A DNA stretch of 64,000 bases from Rossellomorea sp. BNER. GTDB lineage: Bacteria > Bacillota > Bacilli > Bacillales > Bacillaceae_B. The notes below the pieces were generated by a model that was given only the letters and a program-made list of their open reading frames with translations, was not told where the DNA came from and made no database searches. The number at the start of each line of letters is the position of its first letter. Positions within the stretch are counted from its first letter, which is position 1. The stretch spans positions 372,001 through 436,000 of the forward strand of contig JANAVG010000002.1 in the NCBI GenBank assembly GCA_024213275.1, read 5' to 3'. Both the position numbers and the translations under genes were made by a program. Shown in pieces: positions 45,025 to 54,862 of the stretch.

Positions 45025-46857
45025 CTATTGGTTTTTTAAAAAGGTCAGGATGTCATTAAATGGTTGTTGCTCTCTGGCATTATCATACTTCTCCCATGGA
45101 CATCCTTTACGTTTAAGCCTCTCTAAAACGTTTTCCATTGTAAATTTTTCCGGACGTAAATCCGGTACTAATTCTTCCCAAAATAATGGAGTTGCCACTA
45201 ATCCATCGTTATTCCCCCTCATGGAATAGGGGGCAATAATCGTTTTTCCTTCTGCGTGCTGAATATAGTCTACATATAGTTTTCCATTTCGTTTTTTCTT
45301 TAATCGCTCAATTGTGCAAACTTCAGGAAAGTTTGCGGTTAAATAGTGTGCAATAAACTTAGTAAAGGAGGATGTATCCTTCCATGTAAAACCTTCAGGG
45401 AGTGGGACATATAGTTGGAGCCCCTTATTTCCAGATGTTTTAACAAAGGTAATGAGCTGCAACTGATCAAATAATTTTTTCATTTCACCTGCAATTTTAA
45501 CAGCTAAATAAAATTCATTTCTAGAAGGGGGGTCAAGATCAAAGACAACCTCTTTTACATCTGTTTGATTATAGGTTTGAAATGGAATATGGAACTCAAT
45601 GGCCAACTGATTTCCCAGCCATATAAATGTACGGAGATCATTGCAAATAATATATAGAATATCATCTGCTAAAGTGGTTTGAACATAATCAGGTGCATAG
45701 TCAGGACAATTTTTTTGGTAGAAAGACTCTCCATACATTCCATGGGGGAATCGGATTACCGTTAACAATCGATCTTGTAAAAAAGGATGGATATAGGGAT
45801 ACACTCTCCTTAAATAACGAACATAGTCAAGCTTTTGAATAGGAGGGGACTCCCAAAGTGGCTTGTCTGGATGAGTAATCTCCACGACATCTGGTAATGA
45901 AGCTTCATCCAATAACATCTTTTCAATTGTGCAATCATTAGGAGTTAAATCAAATAAAAATTGATGAAAATGCGGTTCTCTAAGTTGGTTTTCTACCCAC
46001 TCTAAATAATATATTTCGACACAAATGCTTGGTTCTACGTGAATAAATTCCTTAGTTTGACTCTCGCAATTCTCCTTAATAATCTTATTTAAAGCTTTTT
46101 TTTCTTCTGGAGAAATACCGAAATAAAACTGGCCAATTCCCACCACTTCCGTTTGATTATATACTCCTACATAATAATAACCATTATTGGTATCTAATGA
46201 TGTAATGAAGCACTTAACGCTCTTCCAATTTTTCATTTTTAACCATGTTGATGTTCGTTTTCCCTTTTCCCAGGGACTTTTAGTCATTTTTGCTAAAATC
46301 CCTTCACCCTCAAACTCAAACACTTTCTCCTGAACTGCCTCAAGATTTTTTTCATATGGAATCATTTGAATCCTGTTCTCTATACCCACTATTGGTTTTA
46401 GGGGAATTCCGGCTGTTTGACACCATTTTTTCAATTTTTCTTTTCTTTTAGTGAAGGGAAGCTTTTCTAAGTTTTCTTCAGAGTGCCTAAGTAAATCAAA
46501 CGCTAAATAGGTACAAGGTCTTTTGTTTGCCATGTCGTCAATTTTCTTTTGATTTTTCATTCTTCCTCTCACTTGAACAGATGAGAAATTACTTTTATAC
46601 TGATTTTCAAGAAGAACAATTTCACCATCTAAATAAATAGGTAGTGTCGGTTTATACTCCTGAATGAATCTTTGGATATCTAATTGAATTTCAGGGAAAT
46701 GGTGAATCAATTCTTTTCCATTTCTACTTAGTAGGCTAATTTTCTCTAAGGAAATAATTTCCAATAATCCTCTAAAACCATCATATTTAATTTCAAAAGC
46801 CCATTCAGCTTGTTGCCCGGGCTTATCAAATATTAACGTGGGAAGCATTGGTTTCAT
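45025..46857 (-). CDS. ligD: NHEJ ATP-dependent DNA ligase/polymerase LigD
   Basis: A 610-residue two-domain enzyme. N-terminal ligase (1-300): adenylation site EIKYDGFRG with K24, then YLDGEIV, FEGEGILAK and TWLKMKNW motifs. C-terminal primase-like polymerase (about 330-600): FDLDPPS, SGNKGLQLYVPL and KLYVDYIQHAEGKT. No 3'-phosphoesterase domain, as in B. subtilis YkoU. With Ku it seals double-strand breaks, notably in spores. Ribosome site GTGGTGAT is moderate. Divergent from ku. Confidence 0.94.
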   Translation of the reverse strand: MKPMLPTLIFDKPGQQAEWAFEIKYDGFRGLLEIISLEKISLLSRNGKELIHHFPEIQLDIQRFIQEYKPTLPIYLDGEIVLLENQYKSNFSSVQVRGRMKNQKKIDDMANKRPCTYLAFDLLRHSEENLEKLPFTKRKEKLKKWCQTAGIPLKPIVGIENRIQMIPYEKNLEAVQEKVFEFEGEGILAKMTKSPWEKGKRTSTWLKMKNWKSVKCFITSLDTNNGYYYVGVYNQTEVVGIGQFYFGISPEEKKALNKIIKENCESQTKEFIHVEPSICVEIYYLEWVENQLREPHFHQFLFDLTPNDCTIEKMLLDEASLPDVVEITHPDKPLWESPPIQKLDYVRYLRRVYPYIHPFLQDRLLTVIRFPHGMYGESFYQKNCPDYAPDYVQTTLADDILYIICNDLRTFIWLGNQLAIEFHIPFQTYNQTDVKEVVFDLDPPSRNEFYLAVKIAGEMKKLFDQLQLITFVKTSGNKGLQLYVPLPEGFTWKDTSSFTKFIAHYLTANFPEVCTIERLKKKRNGKLYVDYIQHAEGKTIIAPYSMRGNNDGLVATPLFWEELVPDLRPEKFTMENVLERLKRKGCPWEKYDNAREQQPFNDILTFLKNQ

Positions 46858-46943
46858 TTATTTATCACCACACAAACATCTCTTTTTACTTAATTTGTCC
46901 AACTATGCTTAATCTATTTTCCAAATGTTGAACTGCATGAAAT

Positions 46944-46973
46944 TCATGTTCCTAAACCAAAATGAACATAATA
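46944..46973 (+). promoter_or_regulatory. Candidate sigma-G promoter of ku
   Basis: TCATG (46944-46948), 18 bp, CATAATA (46967-46973) matches the sigma-G pattern GHATR-18-CATNHTA at all but the first base. It ends 28 bp before the ku start. B. subtilis ku/ligD are forespore expressed, which fits. Confidence 0.5.
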
Positions 46974-47001
46974 AAGGATTTATAATAAGGAGTTGAAAAC
47001 G

Positions 47002-47844
47002 ATGCACACAATTTGGAAAGGGAGTATCAGTTTTGGACTGGTTAATATTCCGATTAAACTTCATGCCGCTACTGAGGATAAAGATATAAAGCTTAGGTCA
47101 CTTCACAAAGAATGTCATACACCCATTAAATATGAAAAGATATGTCCTGCATGTGAAAAGGAATTAGTGTATGAGGAAATCGTGAAGGGTTATGAAATTA
47201 CAAAAGGCAAGTTTGTAGTGTTAGAAGATGAGGAATTAAAAGAACTAAAAGAGGGTAATGAGGAGAAAGCAGTAGAAATTGTTGATTTTATAAAAATGGA
47301 AGAAATCGATCCCGTTTTCTACAACCGCAGCTATTTCATCTCCCCAAATGATGGTGGAAAAAAAGCCTATTCGTTACTACGTAAAGCGTTAACGAATTCC
47401 AAAAAGGTTGGGGTAGCAAAGATTATCATGAGATCAAAAGAACAGCTTGCCGTTGTTCGTGTTTTTGAAAATACATTGTTAATGGAAACCATTCACTTTC
47501 CAGATGAAGTTCGTTCCTCAGGTGATGTACCAAATGTACCTGCAGAAAATGAAGTCACAGAAAAAGAATTGGATACAGCCATAATGTTAATAGACCAATT
47601 AACCACTGAATTTGAACCTGAAAAGTATTATGATGAGTACCGGAATCGCCTGATGAAATTAATCGAATCAAAACAAACGGGTGAAAAGTTTGTCACACCT
47701 AAAGAAAAACAGCCAAAAGAAAATGTTACAGATTTAATGGCTGCTCTTCAAGCTTCCATCGACAAATCAAAACCAAAGGAAGAAAAGAAAAAAACGAAGA
47801 CAACAAAGAAAAAGAAGAGTACTTCTGCAAAAAAAGCTCAATAA
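47002..47844 (+). CDS. ku: Ku family DNA end-binding protein
   Basis: A 280-residue homodimeric Ku. ATG at 47002 gives the standard MHTIWKGSISFGLVNIPIKL (abbreviated MHTIWKGSISFGL) start; AAGGAG lies 9 bases upstream. A zinc-hook-like CHTPIKYEKICPACEK is present near 33-48. The C-terminus is lysine-rich (from about 250; KKKTKTTKKKK), typical of bacterial Ku tails that recruit LigD and DNA. Works with the divergent ligD. Confidence 0.95.
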   Translation: MHTIWKGSISFGLVNIPIKLHAATEDKDIKLRSLHKECHTPIKYEKICPACEKELVYEEIVKGYEITKGKFVVLEDEELKELKEGNEEKAVEIVDFIKMEEIDPVFYNRSYFISPNDGGKKAYSLLRKALTNSKKVGVAKIIMRSKEQLAVVRVFENTLLMETIHFPDEVRSSGDVPNVPAENEVTEKELDTAIMLIDQLTTEFEPEKYYDEYRNRLMKLIESKQTGEKFVTPKEKQPKENVTDLMAALQASIDKSKPKEEKKKTKTTKKKKSTSAKKAQ

Positions 47845-47870
47845 TAGTTTGAAATAAAAGGAGAGGTATT

Positions 47871-48536
47871 TTGGAAAAGAATACAAAGAAGAAATCGCTA
47901 ATAATTGTCATATGTCTGGCATTATTACTTGTTTTTTCGTGGGGATTTGCAGAAATTGTGGACGAACTGCAAGAAAACGAAATTGAATTATTTGATAACA
48001 AGATCATAAATGTCGTTCAAAAAAATATTTCTCCACAACTTACTCTTTGGATGAGCAGGGTTACTTTTTTAGGTGGAGTGAAATGGCTTTCTATTCTTAC
48101 CGTCATCGTGGCTATTGTTTTATTCATAATGAAGAAATTTCCACTAGCGTTTTACATGATTTTGACAGTCTCTTTAGGAGGAGCGTTTAATTGGTTTCTA
48201 AAATGGGTTTTTAAGCGTCAACGACCAGATATCCAACCACTTATAGAACAAAGTGGATATAGCTTCCCAAGTGGTCATTCTATGGGTTCTTTCATTTTTT
48301 ATGGTGCATTGGCCTTTGTGTTATTTCGCTTGTTTGAATATCTTTGGCTAAAAATAGTTACATCTGCTGTATCTCTGCTTCTTGTATTTTTTATTGGAAT
48401 TTCTCGTATCTATCTGGGTGTTCACTATCCAAGTGATATTATCGCAGGTTTTACCGCGGGGGGAGCTTGGCTTGTATTATCGATTTTTATTTACCACTTA
48501 ATTCAAAATAGAATGCCTAAGAAATTGGAAACATAG
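47871..48536 (+). CDS. PAP2 family membrane phosphatase
   Basis: A 221-residue protein; TTG start after AAAGGAGAGG. Six helices with the three PAP2 signatures: KWVFKRQRPD, FPSGHSMGS and SRIYLGVHYPSD. Likely dephosphorylates phosphatidylglycerol phosphate or undecaprenyl diphosphate on the outer face. It follows ku by 26 bp and might be cotranscribed. Confidence 0.87.
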   Translation: MEKNTKKKSLIIVICLALLLVFSWGFAEIVDELQENEIELFDNKIINVVQKNISPQLTLWMSRVTFLGGVKWLSILTVIVAIVLFIMKKFPLAFYMILTVSLGGAFNWFLKWVFKRQRPDIQPLIEQSGYSFPSGHSMGSFIFYGALAFVLFRLFEYLWLKIVTSAVSLLLVFFIGISRIYLGVHYPSDIIAGFTAGGAWLVLSIFIYHLIQNRMPKKLET

Positions 48537-48555
48537 CTGTTTAGGAAGAGTAACA

Positions 48556-48598
48556 AAATGGAGAGGGAGCAAACAAAGCTCGCCTCTCCATTTTTATT
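48556..48598. terminator. Bidirectional terminator
   Basis: AAATGGAGAGG (48556-48566) pairs with CCTCTCCATTT (48583-48593); inner GAGC/GCTC extends it; T-run on the plus strand and A-run on the other side serve both convergent genes. Confidence 0.8.
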
Positions 48599-50147
48599 AA
48601 TATAAATTAAAAATATATGGACCTACAGATGTTATATAAATAAGAATATATATGCCCATGAAATAAAATGCTCCACCAAAGGTACCCCATTCAGGATTAC
48701 GGCACCACTTCCACACCAATGCTGAAAGTATCGTAATAACGATTAAAATGATCCAACTACTCCCCGAAAAAGTAAAATAGGAAGGAGCCATTGAATAAAA
48801 ATAATTATTCATCGCTTTTTCCATATAGGTAAATGGCATGATTGAAAAGATAATCATAGATAAATATTCAACCCAGTTAATATCATCCTTCTCAAAAATA
48901 TTTGGTTTTGCCATATAAAGCACAATTAATAGCATTAATGAAGGGAGGACCCAATAGAATGAAGTTAAAACGGTAATCAAGCTACTAAATAACATTAGGA
49001 AAGTGTTGTATCCAGCTTCTTTCCAATCACGCCCTGTAAGTTGTTGACTTTGCTCGATTACTTTTGAATCTTGTGATGCCCCATATAATATATAACGATC
49101 CCCATCATAATTCAACCAAAGAATTGAATCCTTGTTTACTTTGAGAGGGGAATTAGTTACGTTTTTTGTTGAATTAATATGTTTAGCTTTCACTTCTAGT
49201 CCATGTCCGAGACTTCCGTAATAAACATTTATAGCGTTATTATCTCCAATTCGCTGACCTTCAGCTGTAAACAGTAAATAGCTTTCATCACCTTCTTCGA
49301 TAACCTTTACACTTTGAGGGGAGTAAAGCTTTGAACCATTTTCCTGATTCAACACCATCATTTCTTTTGGCTTAACTGACAAATTTTCTAGTTTTGATAA
49401 GTCAAAATCCATTCTTTCTAAACTATAGGAAAGGGCACCTTGTGTTCTCTTTTTAGTATTGAAGATAATCGATAAGCGATTGTTTTCAACCAATACGGAA
49501 AGACTTCCTATACTACTATTTGAAGATTTATTTAATGTTGAAATGGAATTCTTAGAAACCTCACCTTTAGGATCAATATAATATAAATCTACTTGAAGAT
49601 CATTCACTGCATGTTGCACGATCATGCTGCCATCATTCCCGTATGAAACATCACTTACATTTTGCTCAAACGTATGTATAACTCTACTCTCTAACGACTC
49701 TACATTTAGTGAAGATAATTCACCATTCTTCCAGTAAGTCACTTCTTCTTCTGAAGTGCTAATCCCTGTTACACCTTCATCTATTATTGTTTCTTTTCCT
49801 CCATTGAAATGGATCAGTTGGTCGTTCTTTAGATAAATGAAAGATTTTCCATTTGACCAAAAAGGATTTCCACGTGGTATTTTAACGGGAATCTTACCTA
49901 CCTGCTGTACATTTAAACCTTTACCAACATTATAATGAAGTACTTGATTTTTATCTGTTAGGAAAACATCGTTTTTATTTTGAAAAACAATGGGTTTTTC
50001 ATCCGTTTGAAAACCTTGTGGTATGGACCGGCTCCAATTTTCATTCGGTAGTTTCGTTATCCCTTGAAGCTGATGAATAAATAGAGCAAGGATGAAAAAT
50101 AGTACAATGACAATTGGAATTCCTGCTGCTTTAAGTTTCCCTTTCAT
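48597..50147 (-). CDS. Hypothetical membrane protein with extracellular beta-propeller-like domain
   Basis: A 516-residue protein; ATG after AGGAGGGTAA. One N-terminal helix (about 7-26), then about 340 residues of repeating strand patterns (for example VFLTDKNQVLHYNVG, FIYLKNDQLIHFNGG) like a propeller, then four C-terminal helices (from about 385). No catalytic motif. I do not recognise the family; a sensor or wall-associated role is possible. Confidence 0.7.
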   Translation of the reverse strand: MKGKLKAAGIPIVIVLFFILALFIHQLQGITKLPNENWSRSIPQGFQTDEKPIVFQNKNDVFLTDKNQVLHYNVGKGLNVQQVGKIPVKIPRGNPFWSNGKSFIYLKNDQLIHFNGGKETIIDEGVTGISTSEEEVTYWKNGELSSLNVESLESRVIHTFEQNVSDVSYGNDGSMIVQHAVNDLQVDLYYIDPKGEVSKNSISTLNKSSNSSIGSLSVLVENNRLSIIFNTKKRTQGALSYSLERMDFDLSKLENLSVKPKEMMVLNQENGSKLYSPQSVKVIEEGDESYLLFTAEGQRIGDNNAINVYYGSLGHGLEVKAKHINSTKNVTNSPLKVNKDSILWLNYDGDRYILYGASQDSKVIEQSQQLTGRDWKEAGYNTFLMLFSSLITVLTSFYWVLPSLMLLIVLYMAKPNIFEKDDINWVEYLSMIIFSIMPFTYMEKAMNNYFYSMAPSYFTFSGSSWIILIVITILSALVWKWCRNPEWGTFGGAFYFMGIYILIYITSVGPYIFNLY

Positions 50148-50364
50148 ATTACCCTCCTATTTAAGCCGATATTTCTCTATATCAATTTAGAATTTTACCA
50201 CAATTTCAATAAATTTACATTATAACTTTTTAAATATTTCTAATACTTATGAAGTATAGGTCGTAAAACTGTAACCTTTTTGTGAAAAACAAGGGAAGAG
50301 CATAGATAAAAAGAATATATTGTTATGAGAAGTGATATTCAAATTTTCTAAAGGAGGGTGGAAA

Positions 50365-51123
50365 ATGTTTCAACCAGATCATTTGATGACCTTTAGATTA
50401 TTTTCCTACTCACATATAGCTGCACTCATGGTTTTCCTAATGACTTTAATAATAATGATATATTCCTTTCAAAAGTGGAAAAATCAGAGGGGAGAAAAAA
50501 TCATTGGGTGGATATTGCTTTCACTATTAGTGGGAAGTGAAGTTTTTTATCAACTTTGGGCGATATCTTATGGTGTTTGGGATTCTCGAGAAACCCTTCC
50601 ATTACATCTATGTTCATTTAGTACGTTCTTTGGCATTTACTTATTTTTTAAGAGAAATAATGTATTGTTTTATTTTTATTTTTATATAGGTTTTTTTCCA
50701 CCTATCCTGGCATTAGTTACACCTGATTTACTATTTGAATTCCCACATTTTAGATATTTTAAATTCTTTATTCATCATATGGCAATCCCGTTAATGGCTG
50801 TTTATTTGTTGTTAACAAAAAAGTACATTTTATCAATAAAATCAATTGTTTATGGTCTTTTGACCTTAAATCTAATGATCCTTCCCATTGGGCTTATAAA
50901 TAAGTGGATCGGATCTAATTATTTCTTCCTTGCAGGACCACCTGAAGGAGATACTGCGCTTTCCTTTTTTGGGGAAGGAATCATGTACTTTATAAATCTT
51001 GAATTTGCTGCGTTTATATTGTTTTTCATAAGTTTTCTTTGTTCCAAAGGGATCACTAAATTTCAATCCAAGTTAGATAGGGATGGTGTTAGAAAGCATG
51101 ATGAGCAGGATAAGATAAGCTAA
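50365..51123 (+). CDS. YwaF/TIGR02206 family membrane protein
   Basis: A 252-residue protein with about 7 helices; ATG at 50365 after AAAGGAGGGTGG. The segments FSYSHIAAL near 13, PLHLCSFSTFFGIYLF and FFIHHMAIPLMAVYL contain the conserved His residues of this integral membrane family. Function unknown. A clean terminator follows. Confidence 0.75.
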   Translation: MFQPDHLMTFRLFSYSHIAALMVFLMTLIIMIYSFQKWKNQRGEKIIGWILLSLLVGSEVFYQLWAISYGVWDSRETLPLHLCSFSTFFGIYLFFKRNNVLFYFYFYIGFFPPILALVTPDLLFEFPHFRYFKFFIHHMAIPLMAVYLLLTKKYILSIKSIVYGLLTLNLMILPIGLINKWIGSNYFFLAGPPEGDTALSFFGEGIMYFINLEFAAFILFFISFLCSKGITKFQSKLDRDGVRKHDEQDKIS

Positions 51124-51152
51124 AAGGGTGACCTAAATGAGTCACCCTTTTT
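51122..51152 (+). terminator. Terminator between ywaF-like gene and nrdB
   Basis: AAAAGGGTGAC (51122-51132) pairs with GTCACCCTTTT (51141-51151) around an 8-nt loop. Confidence 0.85.
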
Positions 51153-51169
51153 GAATAGCACTATAAGAT

Positions 51170-52219
51170 TTATAGTTCATCAAAACCATTGTCAACGACA
51201 TTGACTTTTGTGTATTGTCTTGATTTTTGCTCGAAAAAGTCAGTTTTCCCTAAATCTACTTCTTCATATGCTTTAATCCATTTCAATGGATTCTGACGGA
51301 TCTCTGGATACGGCTTCTCAAATCCTAACTGATTAACCCTGATATTCGTATAAAACTTGATGTACTCTTCTACATCGTCAATGTATATTCCCTTAATTTT
51401 ATTCCCAATGACTGATCTTGCCCATTCTATTTCTAAGTCTGCAGCTTTGGTAAATGTATTTTGAACGAATTTAGCTAATTCATTTGTGTTGGTTTCTGGG
51501 TACTCTTCAACAACTTCTTTGAAAATCTTTACAAATAAATCTACATGCAATTGTTCATCCCTATTAATATAGTTAATCATTGTACTTGTTGCAACCATTT
51601 TTTGTTGGCGTGCGAGATGATAGAAGAAAGCGAACCCTGAATAAAAGAATAGCCCTTCGAGAATCACGTCAAATACGATTGATTTCAGGAAATTTTCCAC
51701 TGTTGGATCTTCAACAAATTCTCGATATCCATCCGTAATAAATTCATTACGTTGTTTAAGGGTTTCTTCTGTTCTCCAATATTCAAATACTTCATCCTGC
51801 TCGGACTTGGACACCAAGCTCGAAAGTACATAAGAATAGGAATGATTATGAACAACTTCTTGCTGAGCAAGAATAATCATCAATGCATTTAAACTCGAAT
51901 CTGTTAGATAGTATGCAACCTTACTGGCATAATCAGATTGTATGCTGTCAAGTAAGGCTAATAAGCCAATAATCTTAAGAAATGATTTCTTCTCTTCCTC
52001 TGGAAGGGAAGGAAATTGCTGGCGATCACTAGACATATTAATTTCAAATGGCGTCCAGAAGTTCGCAAGCATTTTTTTATATTTCGGATATGCCCAGTTA
52101 AACCGTACATCATCCCAATTTAAAATGTTTGAGCTCTGGCCATTAATAATTGATGTAGAACGGTTTGGTGCATTTTGATCAACTAAAATTCTCTTTTCCA
52201 TGAAAGTTTTCAATTTCAT
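51170..52219 (-). CDS. nrdB: Ribonucleotide reductase class Ia small subunit
   Basis: A 349-residue R2 protein. ATG at 52219 follows AAAGGAGTTG, 10 bp after nrdA ends. Diiron ligands D91, E121 and H124 (EVVHNHSY) and the later E (DVILEG) and E/H (RDEQLH) are present, and the radical tyrosine sits at Y128, four after H124, as in E. coli Y122. The C-terminal peptide needed for R1 docking ends DNGFDEL. Supplies the tyrosyl radical for dNTP synthesis. Confidence 0.93.
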   Translation of the reverse strand: MKLKTFMEKRILVDQNAPNRSTSIINGQSSNILNWDDVRFNWAYPKYKKMLANFWTPFEINMSSDRQQFPSLPEEEKKSFLKIIGLLALLDSIQSDYASKVAYYLTDSSLNALMIILAQQEVVHNHSYSYVLSSLVSKSEQDEVFEYWRTEETLKQRNEFITDGYREFVEDPTVENFLKSIVFDVILEGLFFYSGFAFFYHLARQQKMVATSTMINYINRDEQLHVDLFVKIFKEVVEEYPETNTNELAKFVQNTFTKAADLEIEWARSVIGNKIKGIYIDDVEEYIKFYTNIRVNQLGFEKPYPEIRQNPLKWIKAYEEVDLGKTDFFEQKSRQYTKVNVVDNGFDEL

Positions 52220-52229
52220 CACAACTCCT

Positions 52230-54473
52230 TTAGCTTGAACAGGATTCACATTCTTCAAATGTACTTGTTGAGGTGGACCGTAAATAATAGGTTGTTTTCA
52301 AACCAGATTTCCATGCATGTAGATGAAGATTTAGTAAGTCAATTGCTTTTATCGTGTTATCTACATAAAGATTAAATGATAGAGATTGATCAATATGCTT
52401 TTGTCTCGCACTATTTTGGTCTATACTCCAATGTTGATCTAATCGATAGGCTGTTTTGTAAAACCAAGTGGTTTCACAATTTAAATCAGGCGCTGTAACA
52501 GGAATTTTGTAATTCTTTTTCTCTTCTGAATAAAACTTTTTAAAGACCGGGTCAATACTCGGTGTACTTCCAGCAATGATTGAAGTGGTGGAATTTGGGG
52601 CAACGGCCATTAAATAGGTATTTCTCATTCCTTTTTCCCTTACGTCGTCTATGAGACGAGCCCATGGGAAAGGAGATGCAGGACTCTGATAATAACCACG
52701 TTTTACAAAATACTCGCCGGTTTCCCAATCTGAACCCTTAAAGGCAGGAGCACTTCCTTTTTCTTTTGAAAGCGACATACTTGCTTTAATGGTAAGGAAT
52801 GCAATTTTTTCATAAAGTCGATCTGCATATTGAATAGCTTCATTGCTTTCCCATTTAATCTTCTTAAGTGCCAATAAATGATGCCAGCCAAAGGTACCTA
52901 ATCCTATTCCACGATACTTTTGATTCGTTAAATTTGCTTGGAGGACAGGGATTGAATTAATATCGATAACATTGTCCAACATTCTAACCTGAATAGAAAT
53001 CAGCCTTTCTAATACCTCTTCTGTTACAGCACGTGCAAGATTGATAGATGATAAATTACAAACAACAAAGTCACCGGGGGATTTTCTAATAATAATTTCA
53101 CCATCATCTACTTTTTGTTCAATCACAGTCGTAACGCTTTGGTTTTGAGTGATTTCCGTACATAAATTACTTGAGTAAACCATTCCGATATGTGAATTTG
53201 CGTTTTTGCGATTGACTTCATCACGATAGAACATAAAAGGAGTACCCGTTTCTAATTGTGATTTCATAATTCTTTTCATAATCTCAATGGCAGGTAATTT
53301 TCTTTTAGAAAGGCTAGGGGTATAGATACACTGCTGATACTTTTCTCTAAAGCTTCCATTTCCTTTAGATTCATCGTAGTAATCCTCAAGTGAAAATCCC
53401 ATAACTTCTCTTACTTCATGTGGGTCAAATAAATACCAATCTTTTCTTTCTTCAACTGCCTCCATGAAAAGGTCGGGTAAGCAGACTCCAGTAAATAAGT
53501 CATGAGTTCTAAGTCTTTCATCACCATTATTCAATTTCACATCAAGAAATGAAAGGATATCCCTATGCCATATATCCAAATATGTACAGATTGCGCCTTT
53601 TCTTTGCCCAAGTTGATCGACACTTACAGCTGTGTTATTAAGCTGTTTCATCCAAGGAATGACACCAGATGATGCCGATTTAAATCCTTTGATTGTACTT
53701 CCATGACTTCTGATTTTACCTAAGTAGACTCCAATTCCTCCACCATTTTTAGATAAATTCGCAATATCCGTATTACTGTCGAATATTCCTTGTAAGCTAT
53801 CATCAACCGTATCTATGAAACAGCTAGAAAGCTGGCCATAGGACTTTCCTGCATTTGAGAGGGTGGGGGTTGCAACAGTCATAAAGAGATTACTTAATGC
53901 CCAATACGCCTCTTTTATAAGTTGAAGCCTTGTATCCTTATTTTCTTTTTGCATCAAGGTCATGGAAATAATCATCCAGCGCTCTTGTGGAAGTTCAAAA
54001 AGTAAACCACTATGATCTCGAGCTAAATAACGATCAGCTAAAGTCTTGACACCTATATATGTAAACAATGAATCTCTTTCTGCATTCATTTCTTTGCCTA
54101 GTTCGTTTATTTCTTCTATTGAGAAGTTTTCTAATATTGTTGGGTTATAGATTCCTTTTTGTGTCAAGGTTTCGATCAAGTTGTGAAAAGAAAAATAAGA
54201 AGTTTGACTTGATTCGCCTCTATTATTGGCCACTTCCCTATATAATTTGGATAAATAAAGCTCGGCAGCAACAAAAGTCCATCGTGGTGAATCTTCATTT
54301 AGCAGAGAGAGCGAATGAAGAATACATTCCTCTGTCCAATCATCCAAAGTAATGGAAGGATTTTGGTCTAAAATCATTTCACTCCTAATTACTAATTCTT
54401 CTATTGGCAGTTCAACAAAATGGTTTTTGATTTTATTGAGAATAAGGGAAGGGTCAGCAGTTCGGGTTAACAT
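52230..54473 (-). CDS. nrdA: Ribonucleotide reductase class Ia large subunit
   Basis: A 747-residue R1 protein; ATG after TAGGAGGAA. Active-site residues C218 (LSSCFI), N436, C438 and E440 (SNLCTEI) and C472 (VVCNLSS) are in the expected order, and the tail has ECESCSS for thioredoxin-type reduction. The N-terminus lacks the usual ATP-cone signature, so overall activity control by dATP may be absent. Expression is gated by NrdR-type boxes and a cobalamin riboswitch upstream. Confidence 0.94.
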   Translation of the reverse strand: MLTRTADPSLILNKIKNHFVELPIEELVIRSEMILDQNPSITLDDWTEECILHSLSLLNEDSPRWTFVAAELYLSKLYREVANNRGESSQTSYFSFHNLIETLTQKGIYNPTILENFSIEEINELGKEMNAERDSLFTYIGVKTLADRYLARDHSGLLFELPQERWMIISMTLMQKENKDTRLQLIKEAYWALSNLFMTVATPTLSNAGKSYGQLSSCFIDTVDDSLQGIFDSNTDIANLSKNGGGIGVYLGKIRSHGSTIKGFKSASSGVIPWMKQLNNTAVSVDQLGQRKGAICTYLDIWHRDILSFLDVKLNNGDERLRTHDLFTGVCLPDLFMEAVEERKDWYLFDPHEVREVMGFSLEDYYDESKGNGSFREKYQQCIYTPSLSKRKLPAIEIMKRIMKSQLETGTPFMFYRDEVNRKNANSHIGMVYSSNLCTEITQNQSVTTVIEQKVDDGEIIIRKSPGDFVVCNLSSINLARAVTEEVLERLISIQVRMLDNVIDINSIPVLQANLTNQKYRGIGLGTFGWHHLLALKKIKWESNEAIQYADRLYEKIAFLTIKASMSLSKEKGSAPAFKGSDWETGEYFVKRGYYQSPASPFPWARLIDDVREKGMRNTYLMAVAPNSTTSIIAGSTPSIDPVFKKFYSEEKKNYKIPVTAPDLNCETTWFYKTAYRLDQHWSIDQNSARQKHIDQSLSFNLYVDNTIKAIDLLNLHLHAWKSGLKTTYYLRSTSTSTFEECESCSS

Positions 54474-54489
54474 CTAAAAATTCCTCCTA

Positions 54490-54522
54490 AAATAAAAAAA
54501 TTCCGCTCAGGCGGTGAGCGGA
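54490..54522 (-). terminator. Riboswitch-controlled terminator before nrdA
   Basis: TCCGCTCA / TGAGCGGA with a 5-nt loop followed, in minus-strand sense, by a T-run (54490-54500), ending at the nrdA ribosome site. A 9-nt stretch next to it (54525-54533) is complementary to 54575-54583 and may form a competing structure. Confidence 0.85.
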
Positions 54523-54624
54523 TAAAACGATAGAGGAATGAAAATATAGGGGAATTCTATACTTCAAATTCACACTATCGTTTCATCTCCTCAACCCCCG
54601 AAGAATGGTGAAACGTACAAATAT

Positions 54625-54785
54625 AGGTAGGTCTCCTGGCTTATGCTTCACTCTACTTGAGAACCTTCCCGCAATGATCTTCCATTGCAGTGGTCATTCT
54701 CGTTCGTCCACATTAACAGTTGCGGGGACAGCTCCGGATTTGCACCGAATTCCCTATTAAGTTCACGAATGAACACCTGTATTTG
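54625..54785 (-). ncRNA. Cobalamin riboswitch
   Basis: Minus-strand blocks match the class: GGTGCAAATCCGG, GCTGTCCCCGCAACTGT, GACCACTGCAATGG, CGGGAAGG and the B12 box AGCCAGGAGACCTACC. B12 binding should favour the terminator at 54490 and shut down nrdAB, which does not need B12. Confidence 0.95.
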
Positions 54786-54862
54786 ACGTGTTAACATATG
54801 TAATTGTTCAAAAGAAAACCCGCCAAGAAAACCAGCGGATCAAGGATGAAACCTGTAGTGTG

